Below are positions 1-10,992 of a stretch of DNA of 64,000 nt, one piece after another. The position numbers and the translations under genes are program-made. This stretch comes from Anadara kagoshimensis (lineage: Eukaryota; Mollusca; Bivalvia; Arcoida; Arcidae). The notes under the pieces are model-generated. The model had not been told where the DNA came from and ran no database searches. It was given only the letters and a program-made list of their open reading frames with translations. Each line of letters begins with the position of its first letter. Position 1 is the first letter of the stretch. The stretch is from assembly GCA_021292105.1 (NCBI GenBank), contig CM037870.1, positions 18,593,087-18,657,086 of the forward strand, in the 5' to 3' direction.

Positions 1-301
1 CACACTCGTCCAACATAAACTGCATAGACTCGGCGTTATTGGACCTACAAGCTATATGAACACAGCTTGCACCATCAATCTTGTACGTAACGATTGTTTT
101 CTTCTGTTTTGCATCGAAGTAACAGAGAAAAGATTTGAATCCAGTGATGTCGTCTGCTTTTAAACATCTTTGAATATTCCTGACTAATGTTGAAAGATGA
201 TTTTCATACTGTTCACAAACTGGCTCAACATCTCTGTGTAAGTACTGTGAATATAAAACTGGGTTTATATTTAAATCATTCTGTGAGAACGCTACACCCA
301 T
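1..301 (-). CDS. Ankyrin-repeat protein, N-terminal part (runs off the window)
   Basis: The reverse strand is open from an ATG at 301-299 to base 1 (100 codons, no stop). The first ~75 residues are not recognised (start MGVAFSQNDLNINPVLYSQY). Residues ~76-100 read DGASCVHIACRSNNAESMQF, which fits the first helix-turn-helix of an ankyrin repeat (G-x-S-x-x-HIAC then N-N-A-E-S-M). Ankyrin repeats are protein-binding modules, so a binding or scaffold role is likely, but partner and cell location cannot be told. The start is the first ATG of the open frame; the upstream side (302 onward) is AT-rich and non-coding. The rest of the gene lies left of the window. Confidence 0.7.
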   Translation of the reverse strand, partial: MGVAFSQNDLNINPVLYSQYLHRDVEPVCEQYENHLSTLVRNIQRCLKADDITGFKSFLCYFDAKQKKTIVTYKIDGASCVHIACRSNNAESMQFMLDEC

Positions 302-1890
302 TTTACGTGTATGTGATGATCAACTTATACCATACTAGGCAGAGAACTAGTTCGTATCACTAAATGCAGAAATTCCTTTATACTGTTTGTTTGTATCTTG
401 TCATTCTTGAGGAAATATTACCATCGCATCATATCAAACCACGAAATTTGTGAAGATCTGTGACTTTTCCTTTCCAGGGCAAAATAAACTGTAAAACTGA
501 AAAACAAAACGAATTAAAAAATAATGTTACCAAATATTATATAATTATATATCTAAGGACATATTTATGCTATTGTAAACGAAGTCGGACGTATGTAGGA
601 TTTTTTATCACTATTAAAGTTGATTTAACTCTGTTAAGTGATATCATCAAATTTGAATAAGTGTTATCCCGGAATACTCCATAAATGATGACGCAAGGTT
701 AGACGTGACGGCACATAAGTATTTATATATTAATGTTACTTATGTATATACATGTTTCACATTTTTTCCTCTGGTATCGGAGTGTACCGATTGGTTTTAA
801 TAATAATAATAATAATACCAATCATGGGACCCACTAGTGGGCATACAATAAAAGGGAGATAACTTCAAATCGCATACTTACGGACGTGTATGGAAAGTTG
901 GTGGTCCGTTAAATACAGCAAATATAGGTAAACAACATTGACCTGTCCGCTTGACTTTTTGTTTGGAAAATTTATATAGGAGGACCCACCTAATAGGCTA
1001 CATGGGCAGTATTAGGATCTCCTGGCGCAAGTGTGCTCTCTCGTGATGTATACAAAATAGACACCTGCATTCCCTATACATAGATGTACTTGGTCCGTGA
1101 TAAATATTTAAAAATGAAAGGTCAAGAGGACAGGTCAAAGTTGTTTGTCAATATGTAAAATATTGTTTGCAATAATAGTAAAATTTAGATAACTCTGATA
1201 ATTTACGTGCTATAAACAATAATTTTAGTCCAATAAAACAGCCAAGTCTAACACTGTTGACCACTTGTAAACACCCCTCAAACACCCCACCCCATCCCCC
1301 CCACCCCACACACACACAACAACAACAGTACAAATACATTATAAGTGTCATGTTGCCATATGTTCGCAGTAGATACTTACCTCTTCCTCTTAAAATGTCT
1401 TCTTTTTCCTATACGGTTCAAGAGAAACTTGTGTGTATTTAACTGACCTAAATTTGCGTTATATAAAAGTTTGGATTACTTCCCTTAGTACTGTTATATT
1501 GCGTATTATCGTTTTCCATTTTAAGCTACCGTAGTTAAAATTTAGCCGTGTTCTTCGAAGCGAGAGATTTCTTGACACCATGGGATGAGGGAAATTGTTT
1601 TGGCAATTTCATTATAAATATGAACAATACGTATTAAACCAATGAAAGTAGTACACTTGGGCTCATTAGCGTAGCTACCACAGGTACTTGTTTCTGATAT
1701 AAAAAAAACAACTCTATAACACAAGGTAGCCATCTTCACGCTATCCAAAACGTTGATCCCCTCTTGGTTTTTCTTTGTTTTTTTTACATATACTTGGGGA
1801 TTCAAAAACAACATATACCATTCTTTTCTACATATATGATGTATAAAATGTCCGCCATTGTCGTCTCTAAACCGTGTCACTTTATTTGAC
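302..1890. other. Intergenic, AT-rich, no gene seen
   Basis: Upstream flank of the ankyrin gene. Short open frames lack codon bias or recognisable motifs. It holds a small inverted-repeat element (925-1150, listed separately), an (AAT) run near 800-815, and a CA/CCAC-rich simple tract at about 1273-1330. Confidence 0.6.
925..1150. mobile_element. MITE-like element with terminal inverted repeats
   Basis: The left arm (925-958) contains GTAAACAACATTGACCTGTC followed by CGCTTGAC. The right arm (1116-1150) is its near-perfect reverse complement (GGTCAAGAGGACAGGTCAAA then GTTGTTTG). There is no open frame inside. It is read as a non-autonomous DNA element; superfamily and target-site duplication are not resolved. 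Confidence 0.5.
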
Positions 1891-1894
1891 CATT

Positions 1895-2115
1895 GCTTTT
1901 TCTGACATGGCCACAGTCAACTGTGAATGATGATCCCGCACCGAGGTAAACGTTCTAGTCTGGGAGCAGCTTGCAAAACCCAAAAATGTAGTCCGCACAA
2001 TGTTTCTTTGTTGATAATATATGTTTAGGATGTGCTTAATCATAATCCGAGTGATGCCACCTTGGCACAAGTGGGGAAACTGAAAAATCCAAGATGGCTC
2101 CAATATAGCTGACAA
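1895..2115 (+). repeat. Dispersed repeat, copy 1 (inverted copy at 5285-5480)
   Basis: It shares blocks such as GTAGTCCGCACAA, TGATGCCACCTTGGCA and CCAAGATGG, in order, with the reverse complement of 5285-5435. The two copies face each other about 3.2 kb apart. They could be termini of one larger element or independent insertions. Confidence 0.45.
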
Positions 2116-2285
2116 AACTATAATATCTCGTATATATAGTTATATTAGCCATATTTAGTTAATTAAAGAATCTTTTTATAGGTTTCAATGGTCAACAAAG
2201 TTGTTTTTGCTATTTACATTCACACAGAATGGACATTTTAGCCAGTTTTGACATATTGTAGATAATTTATTGTTGAAATTGGGAC

Positions 2286-3510
2286 TTGCCACAAAAAAAA
2301 AACGTTTTTCTTAATGACTTACATAATTTATCCATTTTCATGATGGTTGAAAAATCTATCAAAATGCATCTATTTCATCTTATTAAAATTTTGATTGTGT
2401 ATATTTTCGGGACAGAATTGACTAGTGATGAAAAAGTAAGCGAAGATGGAATACCAGTCACGCAGATATTGGAGAGAACACATGTAAAACATGTACATTA
2501 ATCGTCATTTGAAACGCAATGAAGAAGTGAATACTACCAATGAACAAAGTATAGTAGAGGGTCAGACATAAACCAGTCTAATGTTTGTGAACATTGTTTA
2601 TTCTGTGAAAACCAAGGTATCATGGGCCAAGATTCTACTCCTCCAAGTCTATGGTTGTACTTTGTCAAAGTGCTGAATGTATAGAGAGATAAACAGGACA
2701 ATATTTTAGGGACATGTGAAATGGATAGAAGAAATAAGAAAAATAACGTATCTACAGAGGTTGTTTCTTCGAAGATCATCACAGAATGTAAAGATATCAA
2801 AGAAAGAGGGCGTAGAGATAGTTATAAGTCTACAATAGATTCAGCTCTTGATATAGAAGCGTCCAGCTCTGTCAGACAAACTGTATTACACTTTCCCTGC
2901 CTTGCATATTGGTAAATTAGTCACTAGCATTCTGATTAATAGATCAACATCTCTTCCGATTGCAAGAAAAAAGAACAAAATTTAAGCTTTCCTGTGATTT
3001 CGGCGTGACATGTTTATGTACTGTGGTTTCATTAATTAAATATGATAAATTGAACAGGTTCAAATCGTCTGCTTCCGCAACTTAAGTGAAAACTTCAAGA
3101 ACTATTACCGGTTCTGGTGGTAGACTGATACCGGCTGTGGCAGATGACCTTGATGCCTACATTTCATCACAAAATCGGCTTGAACCTACGTATGCTATTG
3201 CACTTCTTCTTACCCAACAACAAAGTTCCATACCTGATAACCAATCTGGAAAAGCGGCAATCATGAAGAAAATAAAAACATATATGAAAGATACAACAGT
3301 CTCTGAAGTAGAAGTAAAACATTATTATGATACTAAAAGTTAATTATTACTGAAGGTGAAAACGGTGCAACCCTGGTGCCAGGGGCGTATGAATTAGTAT
3401 TTGATTTCTTAAGTGTTGCATCTGTGGCATACCCCAGAATTCTATGTCTTGTTATTGACATGGTTCCACCAGATGACTGCTATGGGTGAAGTTCAGATGT
3501 TAAATAAATG
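2286..3510 (+). pseudogene. Broken coding-like region, unrecognised
   Basis: Several consecutive stretches read like protein but are interrupted. One contains FGTELTSDEKVSEDGIPVTQ (to 2501). Another frame from about 2583 reads VCEHCLFCENQGIMGQDS, meets one in-frame TAG at about 2691 and continues through DRRNKKNNVSTEVVSSKIIT to 2915. A third, 3086-3343, contains LIPAVADDLDAYISSQNRLE and ends YYDTKS. It is followed in another frame by GENGATLVPGAYELVFDF to a stop near 3489. No family is recognised. The mix of stops and frame changes fits a decaying gene or a degenerate transposon ORF, but true exons separated by short introns are not excluded. Confidence 0.28.
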
Positions 3511-3974
3511 CAGACAAGCCTTTATTGTCTTTACAGCTGAACAACAGTTATACACACGTGTCGGGTGTAGCTAGATAAACATGAGGTGCTTACCCTTCAG
3601 TACACCTGGCCTCGCTTCCCTGTTGGAAAATCACTTTTTAACTTTGCCAGTTTTCAATATGATTTGCACATGGTCTTAGTATGTTTATATTGAATGTCAT
3701 ATAAGTACCGCCAGATTTGTTCCCCAAAATTGTACTTAGATTAGGGGGTATGGATATACTGATGCGTTCTGTTTGGTGGTAGGTGTGGTAACGGTGAACT
3801 CGTGTCTAGAATCGCTACTAAAAGTGACATCTTGACGGGTAGCCCCTTTGCTAAATCATTCCACAGAATGTAAAAGCATAAGGCAGTGTTGTGTGAAATT
3901 GTAGTGGATGTTACAGACTATAGTAACTTGATTGCAGACGCTAGTGATGAAGGTAGGTATCTTTAGTCTAAAGG

Positions 3975-4990
3975 GCAGGTCCAAGCAGAACGTTAAAGCT
4001 ATGGCTTACTTTTTGAAGGCAGGTCAAAGCAGAACAGTAAAGATGTGGCTGTACAGTCTGAGATCAGGTCAAAGTAGGACAGTAAAGATGTTACCGTACA
4101 GTCTGAGGACAGATCAAAACAGGCAGGATAGTAAAGCTGTGGCTGTACAGTCTGAAGACAGGTCAAAACAGGACAGTAAAGATATGGCTGTACAGTCTGA
4201 GGACAGGTCAAAACAGGCAGAATAGTAAAGCTGTGGCTGTACAGTCTGAGGACAGGTCAAAGTAGGACAGTAAAGATGTGACTGTACAGTTTGATGGCAA
4301 GCCAAAGTAGGACAGTAAAGATATGGCTGTACAGTCTGAGGACAGGTCAAAACAGGCAGGATAGTAAAGATGAGGCTGTACAGTCTGAAGACAGGTCAAA
4401 GCAGGACAGCAAAGATGTGGCTGTACAGTTTGAGGGCAGGTCAAAACAGGCAGGATAGTAAAGCTGTGGCTGTACAGTTTGAGGGCAGGTCAAAACAGGC
4501 AGGATAGTAAAGATGAGGCTGTACAGTCTGAAGACAGGTCAAAGCAGGACAGTAAAGATATGACTGTACAGTCTGAGGACAGGTCAAAACAGGCAGAATA
4601 GTAAAGCTGTGGCTGTACAGTCTGAAGACATGTCAAAACAGGACAGCAAAGATGTGGCTGTACAGTCTGAGGGCAGGTCAAAAAAGGCAGAATAGTAAAG
4701 CTGTGGCTGTACAGTCTGAGGACAGGTCAAAACAGGCAGGATAGTAAAGATGTGACTGTACAGTCTGAAGACAGGTCAAAACAGGACAGCAAAGATGTGG
4801 CTGTACAGTCTGAGGGCAGGCCAAAGCAGGACAGTAAAGCTGTAGTTGTAGTTTTTAAGAGCAGGTCAAAGCATGGGAATAAATCTGTGGCTAAACTGTT
4901 TGAGGACAGGTCAAAGCAGGAGAGTATTGCTGTGGTTATACTGTCTGAGGGCAGGTCAAAGCAGGACGACGTTAAAACTGTGACTGTATT
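3975..4990. repeat. Minisatellite, 45/49-bp unit, about 20 copies
   Basis: Core unit is GGCTGTACAGTCTGAGGACA followed by GGTCAAAACAGGACAGTAAAGATGT. Two length classes are interspersed: 45 bp (CAGGACAGT) and 49 bp (CAGGCAGGATAGT, a CAGG duplication). The outer copies (3975-4030 and 4850-4990) are diverged. The 45-bp unit is three-fold, so it reads as VQSEDRSKQDSKDVA repeats at each end of the array (3932-4225 and 4752-4997). The 49-bp units break that frame in the middle. Confidence 0.85.
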
Positions 4991-4999
4991 GTATTAGAA

Positions 5000-6620
5000 A
5001 ACCAGTGCTGATTATGGTGTCATTCATTCGATCATAATTTGAGGGATGTTAAATAGACTTTGCGCTGTAATTGAAAACTAATAAAGGAAAGGTATATTAT
5101 ATGACTTCCCTAGCTTTGCACTTTTAAAAATGGGAGACCATTTTCGCTAGAATAGCTTCTTTAATTATCATTTTATTGATTTGGTGATTATTATAGTGAA
5201 GCATTAATGATAGACTACCATTATTATCCTGCATAAAACACAACAACACATTGAAAAACCTTAAACATCAACAAATATAAACAGAAAACGATTCTTGCGG
5301 CCATCTTGTCCGCCATCTTGGATATCTTGAATTCCCCAAGGCTGCCAAGGTGGCATCATGCAGTTTCTGATTAGGGACATGTTGCAGAACAACTTTATGT
5401 AAAAACATTTTGTGCGGACTACTTTTTTAGGTTATGTGAAAATATACCATTTGTCATCCGGACTATTCTGAGATTGGCTAAAAGTGAATTCGACTCCGTA
5501 CCGTAATTCGGCGCGGGGTTCAAATCTTATTGTACTTTCACTTTTATTATGAAGGATTCTTCATGTTCTCTTGTACGTACCTCAATAATGACGCACACAA
5601 AAAACGAAGCAAACTGCTTACAAATAAATTGTTGACGCAAAGATTTTTGCCACAGTCTATGCTTATCAATGACCTTAAAAGTTTTATGGCTGTTATCACA
5701 ATATTGTTGATAAGTGTGATGTCTCTGTGTCCAAAATTACTCTGGATATATTTGACGTCCCATAGTTCTATGTCCCTTTCATTCCCAATTTTGGCACACA
5801 CGGTGTGCGTAACTAACTAAACAGGAGGTATTGATTCTTCCGGAGCACTCGGTCTCACTTCCCTGGTGGAAGTTCGCGTATGTTACTTTAAAATTTGCCA
5901 GTTTCAACGTTTTTACTTTGCTTTTGGAACGTGGTTTGGGCATGACTTAGTATATTTGTTTTTCATTGATATTTTGAATTATGGATTGGTATGCTGTTGA
6001 TATAATCTAAACAAAAATTTATGAAGAGCATGATATTGTTTTATACTAGAATGCACTGATATCGGTTTTTATAGAACACCCACGGTGATAGATAGATTAT
6101 CTACACCCATAGATTATCATTGCAAACCTCCCTGTATCATTATACTGGCATCAAAGTAATCATTAAAGACCCAAGAAAGGTCATTTGCGGTCGACCGGGG
6201 TCGTGAAACATTTGGGTTGAATGTTAACACCTTAACCATGCATTCGACTACCTCAGCCTTATATCAGTGTACATATATTAATGATTCCATTCTCCCAGAT
6301 TTCCATGTGTGATAGCGACTAGGGTGACTGTTCGATATTCTTTGCATGCCTTGACCAAAATCAACAAAACTCACTTTAATTCAGGAGCTGTGACAAATGG
6401 ACAAATATCAACTTTTTGGAACACATTACGGAGTATATTCAACCTCAATTTATCCAATAATGTGCATTGTAAAACATATTTATGTCATTCTATGTTTTAT
6501 TGGTGGATTTTAGTTGATATACCAGCTCTCGGTTATATAGGGAACAACATCTAATTTGTGAATTGCCCATTGCGTCACCGTGTTAGTAAAATAATTTATA
6601 TTTAACCTATTCTATAGTAT
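5000..6620. other. Intergenic, with an inverted dispersed repeat at 5285-5480
   Basis: No gene is seen. 5285-5435 is the reverse-oriented partner of the repeat at 1895-2115. The remainder is AT-rich unique-looking sequence with no frame showing recognisable motifs. Confidence 0.5.
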
Positions 6621-6631
6621 GCCACTTTTGG

Positions 6632-7140
6632 CGGGCGCATTACATTTGCGTAAAGATTTCATAACCCCTATATGTCATTTGCGCAAAGAGTGGATACTAC
6701 TATTGCGCAAATCTTAATTGCCCATGTTAAACTGTTAAATAAACACCACCTGACCAGTTTAAGTACACAGATTGGATACACGTGCCACAGTCAGACGAAA
6801 TGAAAAGGGGAAAAAAATGGACTTTGTTAATGGGCAGTATGAATTGTACGCAAGAGGCGATATTAGTCGGTCACAGTATGTTAAAACAATATTCAGTCAG
6901 ATACTTTTAAACGAAAATGACAATTTTTAGCCAGTGTTGACTTGTAAAATTATACCTTTTAACCAAATTTTAACAGACTTTTATTTGTGCTTTTATATGT
7001 CTTTGCTAACGGAAAGTGTAGTGTTTATTTAACATGGCATGATTAATTATGTTTTGCGCAATCGTAATATAAGCATTTGCGCAATCGTCATATTATTTTT
7101 GCGCAAATGTCATATGGATTTGCGCAAATGTAATGCACCG
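6632..7140. mobile_element. Non-autonomous TIR element with TTGCGCAA subterminal motifs
   Basis: Termini are CGGGCGCATTACATTTGCG (left) and, in reverse complement, CGGTGCATTACATTTGCGC (right). The element is flanked by ACTTTTGG(C) on both sides (6624-6632 and 7141-7149), an 8-9-bp target-site duplication. The palindromic core TTTGCGCAA or one-base variants occurs at least three times near the left end and four times near the right end, like transposase-binding subterminal repeats. No transposase frame is present. The duplication length suggests a hAT-type element, but the termini are not the usual CAGNG. Confidence 0.7.
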
Positions 7141-7307
7141 ACTTTTGGCCGCTACAGAGGACGCTTACTAGAAGCATTGAAACCAGACTGAGTGTGAAAT
7201 TGAATGCGACGGAAAAAACAACAATAAATACTGTTTTTGATTAGTCATTAATTTGTATTTTCGACTTTTTTTAAATGAAAGATTTAAATTTTAAAAAAAA
7301 TTAAAAG

Positions 7308-7423
7308 TAAACAAACAAACAAACAATAAATAAATAAATAAATAAAAAACAATTGATCAAAAACAATTTTAAAAACGTTACATAAGTTTACATTGATATA
7401 AATAAATAAATAAATAAATAATG

Positions 7424-7454
<31 letters not shown>

Positions 7455-7455
7455 C
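7308..7455. repeat. AAAC/AAAT microsatellite
   Basis: Runs of (AAAC)n then (AAAT)n, interrupted by short unique sequence. The Tyr/Ile/Leu-rich open frame on the reverse strand here is a by-product of the tetranucleotide repeat. Confidence 0.85.
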
Positions 7456-7636
7456 ATAACATAAATTAATTTGCAAACATTGAAAACAAATAAATAATCA
7501 AAACTAGTTTTAACGGAAAAACTGCAATTACGTTGGTTAACAATAATCACAAATAATAGACAATTTGTATTTTATAATAATCAAAAATTTTCATGATTTT
7601 GTTTTAGTTGCATACATGTTTCTTCATGCTGCAAAT

Positions 7637-7826
7637 CCATTAATTCTTTATTTTCCTGAATTTGTTTTTTCCCGTGACTCAGTTTTTTAGCCTTTGGATC
7701 CCATTAATTCTTTATTTTTTCTGACTTAGGTTTTCCCCCCTGTGACTCTGTTCTTCAGTCTACGGATCCCATTAATTCTTTATTTTTCTGACTTCGGTTT
7801 TTCCAGTGACTCTGTTCTTCAGTCTC
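7637..7826. repeat. 64-bp tandem repeat, three copies, spanning the end of the small minus-strand gene
   Basis: Three units each run from CCCATTAATTCTTTATTTT through a GTGACTC...CAG block to GGATCC. The right-most copy contains the last ~20 codons and stop of the gene at 7772-9110. The other two lie beyond the stop. On the minus strand every unit carries AATAAA, just ahead of the stop in the coding copy. Confidence 0.8.
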
Positions 7827-9110
7827 TGGATCCCTTTACCAAGACTCCGGATAACTCCGGATTTACTGTCTGATTTTGGTTTTGGGTTGTACTCTTTGTT
7901 GTCTATACAGTGTTGTTTGACTTCTATGTGTTCTACAGTTTTGTTGGCAATATATCCAATCTGTAATTCAGTTGATTCTTGTCTACAAATAAATAGAGGA
8001 TCTCGCATGAGTGTTTATATAATATTGAATTTATTAAACGAGTTGAATAATTTTTTATGCAACTCGCCAAGGCTCGTTGCATAAAACATTATTCAACGAG
8101 TTTAATAAATTCAATATTACATAAACACGATTGCAAGATTCTATTTATTATATAATCCCATAAAAACGGCTTTTCGTAGATTTGAAACTTGTCTTCTCAT
8201 TATAAGCAAACAGCTGATTGACCGAAAAACAAGTTAACGTAAATATGTACATGCGCCAAAAGTAATCCTGCTGAAATATTAAAAGTAAACAATAGTCTGT
8301 CCGCAGGATACAAAAACAAAACCAAACATTTTCAATTTAAATACAATGTATCTTCTTTTTAGAAGAAAAGTTCAAAAGTATCAGCTTAAATTAGAATCAA
8401 CAAACAGTGTCAAATTAAACAAACAATTGTGAACTAGGTCAATATTGTGTGACGTCACTCTGGAATGACGTTTATGCTTTTATGACGTCAAACTCATTCA
8501 ATACGATTTTTATTGTATGACCTTATTACATGGATTATTGAGTAGATTATATAATAAATAAAAGTAAACCACATAAATATGTCAGTCTAAATACACTGTT
8601 TGTAAGCGAGACAGATAACCGGAAAGATAAACTTCGTGGATATTGCCAGAAAATCCGTAAACCATCGTGAAAATGGAAATAGTAAAGAGCACTAAAAACT
8701 CACACAATACACAAATTCTATTGGACTTACATAAAACCGGAATTGTCAAAAGGAAAATAATTTTATTCCTATGCTTTCGCAAATTGACTAAGTAAATCGC
8801 CCTGGTTCAACACAGTTCGAAACATTGTATAATTCATTTGTTTTCAGTTCTGGTAATTCGACAGAATTGGTAAATGCAGTTTGTCAAGGATAGAATCCTT
8901 GATTACGTAACTCTTATCATTATTAGCATGTCATGATAACTACTAACAGTAATAAACAAACCTCAAGTATGTCTGATAAGTTGGTGCTGGCCCCTTTGCC
9001 AGGAAAAGCTCCACCGGACATCGGCGGTTGTAATGTTCACCAACTTGTCCCTCGTAAGCCATGGGGTAGATCTTCCAGAAACACTTATCACTAAATAAAG
9101 AATGTGGCAT
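7772..9110 (-). CDS. Small two-exon gene, unknown function (119 aa, predicted)
   Basis: Exon 1 is 9110-8962 (149 nt): ATG at 9110-9108, an in-frame TAG 24 nt upstream, and a donor reading TTGAG|GTTTGT. Exon 2 is 7982-7772 (211 nt) after the acceptor CTATTTATTTGTAG. Exon 1 ends in phase 2 and exon 2 needs one base to complete the codon (AG+A, Arg), giving 119 residues. Exon 1 contains YNRRCPVELFLAKGPAPTYQ. Exon 2 contains QESTELQIGYIANKTVEHIE and a Lys/Arg-rich tail ending VRKIKN. No signal peptide or membrane segment is seen and the family is not recognised. A CCAAT box and fairly GC-rich DNA lie upstream (9120-9320). Internal Met17 is an alternative start. The model rests on phase and splice signals only. 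Confidence 0.45.
7987..8152. mobile_element. Palindromic hairpin MITE in the intron of the small gene
   Basis: Long inverted arms: AATAAATAGAGGATCTCGC through ATATTGAATTTATTAAACGA and the reverse complement from CTCGTTGCATAAAACATTAT to CAAGATTCTATTTATT, around a short loop near 8068. It abuts the exon 2 acceptor, and on the minus strand its end (CTATTTATT) forms the polypyrimidine stretch. A diverged relative is at 29770-29890. Confidence 0.7.
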
Positions 9111-10910
9111 CTTGTAGCAATGGAAAAATGGCTATGTTAAAATCTATGTTGTGTCGCTTTGCTTGCCGCCGCAATTGGTTGTCAAGCTGCAATGGGCGGA
9201 TGTGCGTCATCACATTGTCGTCGTGTTCCTATGCCAATTTGCGTCATTTCCCGTCAACATATTCCGTTCCAGACATGCGCAATAAAACGGCTACTCAGAG
9301 CTCTCGGTTTCGATCGCCTTGAAAGTTAAGTCGACATTTCAGTAGGATATGCAAATACTGTCGCATTAATAAATTAATAGAATGATATGATTTTGATTGA
9401 TTGCATATTGTGCATATTGATTGCAGTAATTTTAGTTTCTAAAATCCACCGCTAGACCGCCAGACTTATCAACAACCGTACCGTCTATTTACATGATTAC
9501 ACTGTCGTTAGATTATTTAAAAAAAAACCAGTATATCGATATTCAAGGTTCGATTAAACCTTTCATCCTACCGCTTATGCAGTGAAGACTCTATCTATGG
9601 AAACGTCCTCTTGAAAATTATTTTGGTTATTGAATTAAAACATTAAAATGATAAGCAAAACTTTACTGTGTGATATCTTTGAAACAAATGAGTCGTTTAG
9701 CTTTAAAATCTGCAATATCCGGTGTACGTTTCACCACAACGATGCATTGTGTTCGTTGTTGGGCTTAATATAAATCAATGGTCAAGTATGGAATTGGAGA
9801 GGAAAACGGAAATACTGCAAAGAGCCCATATTTCAATCTTTACTGATTACATTTGGTTTTCACAAAACAGTCAAGATTTTATTTACTTATATCGAGGTCA
9901 GTCAGTCTTCTAAAATCGTGGAGAAAACTAGAGCATCCAGACAAAAACACTGATCTTCAGTTAGCGAACTGACAAACTGTCTTACACTGGGACATGAACA
10001 AGACACCCCCGGTCAGTCTTAATTTAGAGAATAGTGATGGGGCCGAGCTCTTCCACCTCTGATCATTGAGTTATCTTTGGTATGTTTGTAATCCGCGATG
10101 CAATGTCTCATACAATACTGTTTGCTGTCTTGGACGCTTCTTTTAAACCCCGAAATCCGGTATACACAATTACTGGTTACAAACTGCATGCTTTTTTATT
10201 TTTCAAATACTTTACATTGTAAGAAATCTAAGGGTCCTAAAATTGCATTCCGGACGGTAGTACTTAGCAAAACCAAAAAATAACCTACCAGCCAAGGCAG
10301 TTATTTCGGCCTAACTTTTCTTGGCACGTTACTATACTTAAAAGTAGACCTTAGTCTTGTATGGGGGTATTTAAATCTTTGCACTGTTTTGTTTAATGCC
10401 AGCAAGATAACACTAGACTACCCTGACGGTGTGCATTATGCGCGCGTCTTGCTTTGAACTACCGTGCACTCGGTGCAACGTTTTTAAGATGCTAGCTCGC
10501 TTAAATTCTAAAACATTTAAATATTGTCATTTCACTAATTTTGAATGCGCCCGCCGAAACTTAAAAATGTTCAGTCAAACCGCATTAAATGATCTCCACT
10601 GAGGACAACTTTACATAGGTTTAGTAAGAAGAAGACGAATAAATCGCAAGTGATCTGTTCATGCATTATGATGAGGTTTGGTGGTTAAGTTAGCCTGTAA
10701 ACAGCCACAACCGTTCCATAACACATGCACATGACCCCTCCTCCCTGTTGTTGATGTTGAGTTCGTAGCGGAATTTAATCACGACTGACCTAATAATCCT
10801 TAAATCCTTTTCTAACATAACAATCGTTGCAGTATAACGTGTATGTTGCGATATAGCTACCTGTTTGTCGGTCACTTCCAAGACCAGGGTTGGGCGAGCC
10901 TCAAAATGCA
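9111..10910. other. Upstream flank of the small gene, then intergenic
   Basis: 9120-9320 is less AT-rich than its surroundings and on the minus strand contains AACCAATTG (CCAAT) and TGACG motifs, so it may be the promoter of the small gene. From 9330 to 10910 no gene or clear repeat is seen. Confidence 0.35.
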
Positions 10911-10992
10911 ATAGGGAAAGAAAAATACAACGACCAAACCGAGACTCGAACCCAAGACCTTCCCAACAATACTATCGGGATAAACTACGTCG
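10900..10992 (-). repeat. tRNA-derived SINE head
   Basis: On the minus strand the segment reads ACCCGGTAGTTACGACG ... GGTCTTGGGTTCGAGTCTCG, a type-2 RNA polymerase III promoter with a clear B box (GGTTCGAGTC). It does not fold into a full tRNA with a matched acceptor stem, so it is called a SINE or tRNA pseudogene. Confidence 0.5.

Noticed and set aside
3999..4681. Minus-strand frames with TCPQTVQP repeats
   Set aside because: By-product of the 45/49-bp minisatellite; several overlapping frames and no start or splice context.
6180..6260. Possible tRNA-like sequence on the minus strand (GGTAGTCGAATGCATGGTTA)
   Set aside because: Has a serine-tRNA-like feel, but the B box is degenerate and no cloverleaf can be drawn.
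7284..7550. 88-residue frame full of Ile, Tyr and Leu on the minus strand
   Set aside because: Translation of the (AAAT)n microsatellite.
8582..8782. Hydrophobic 66-residue minus-strand frame between the two exons of the small gene
   Set aside because: The direct join of exons at 8962 and 7982 already keeps the phase; an extra exon here would need weak splice sites.
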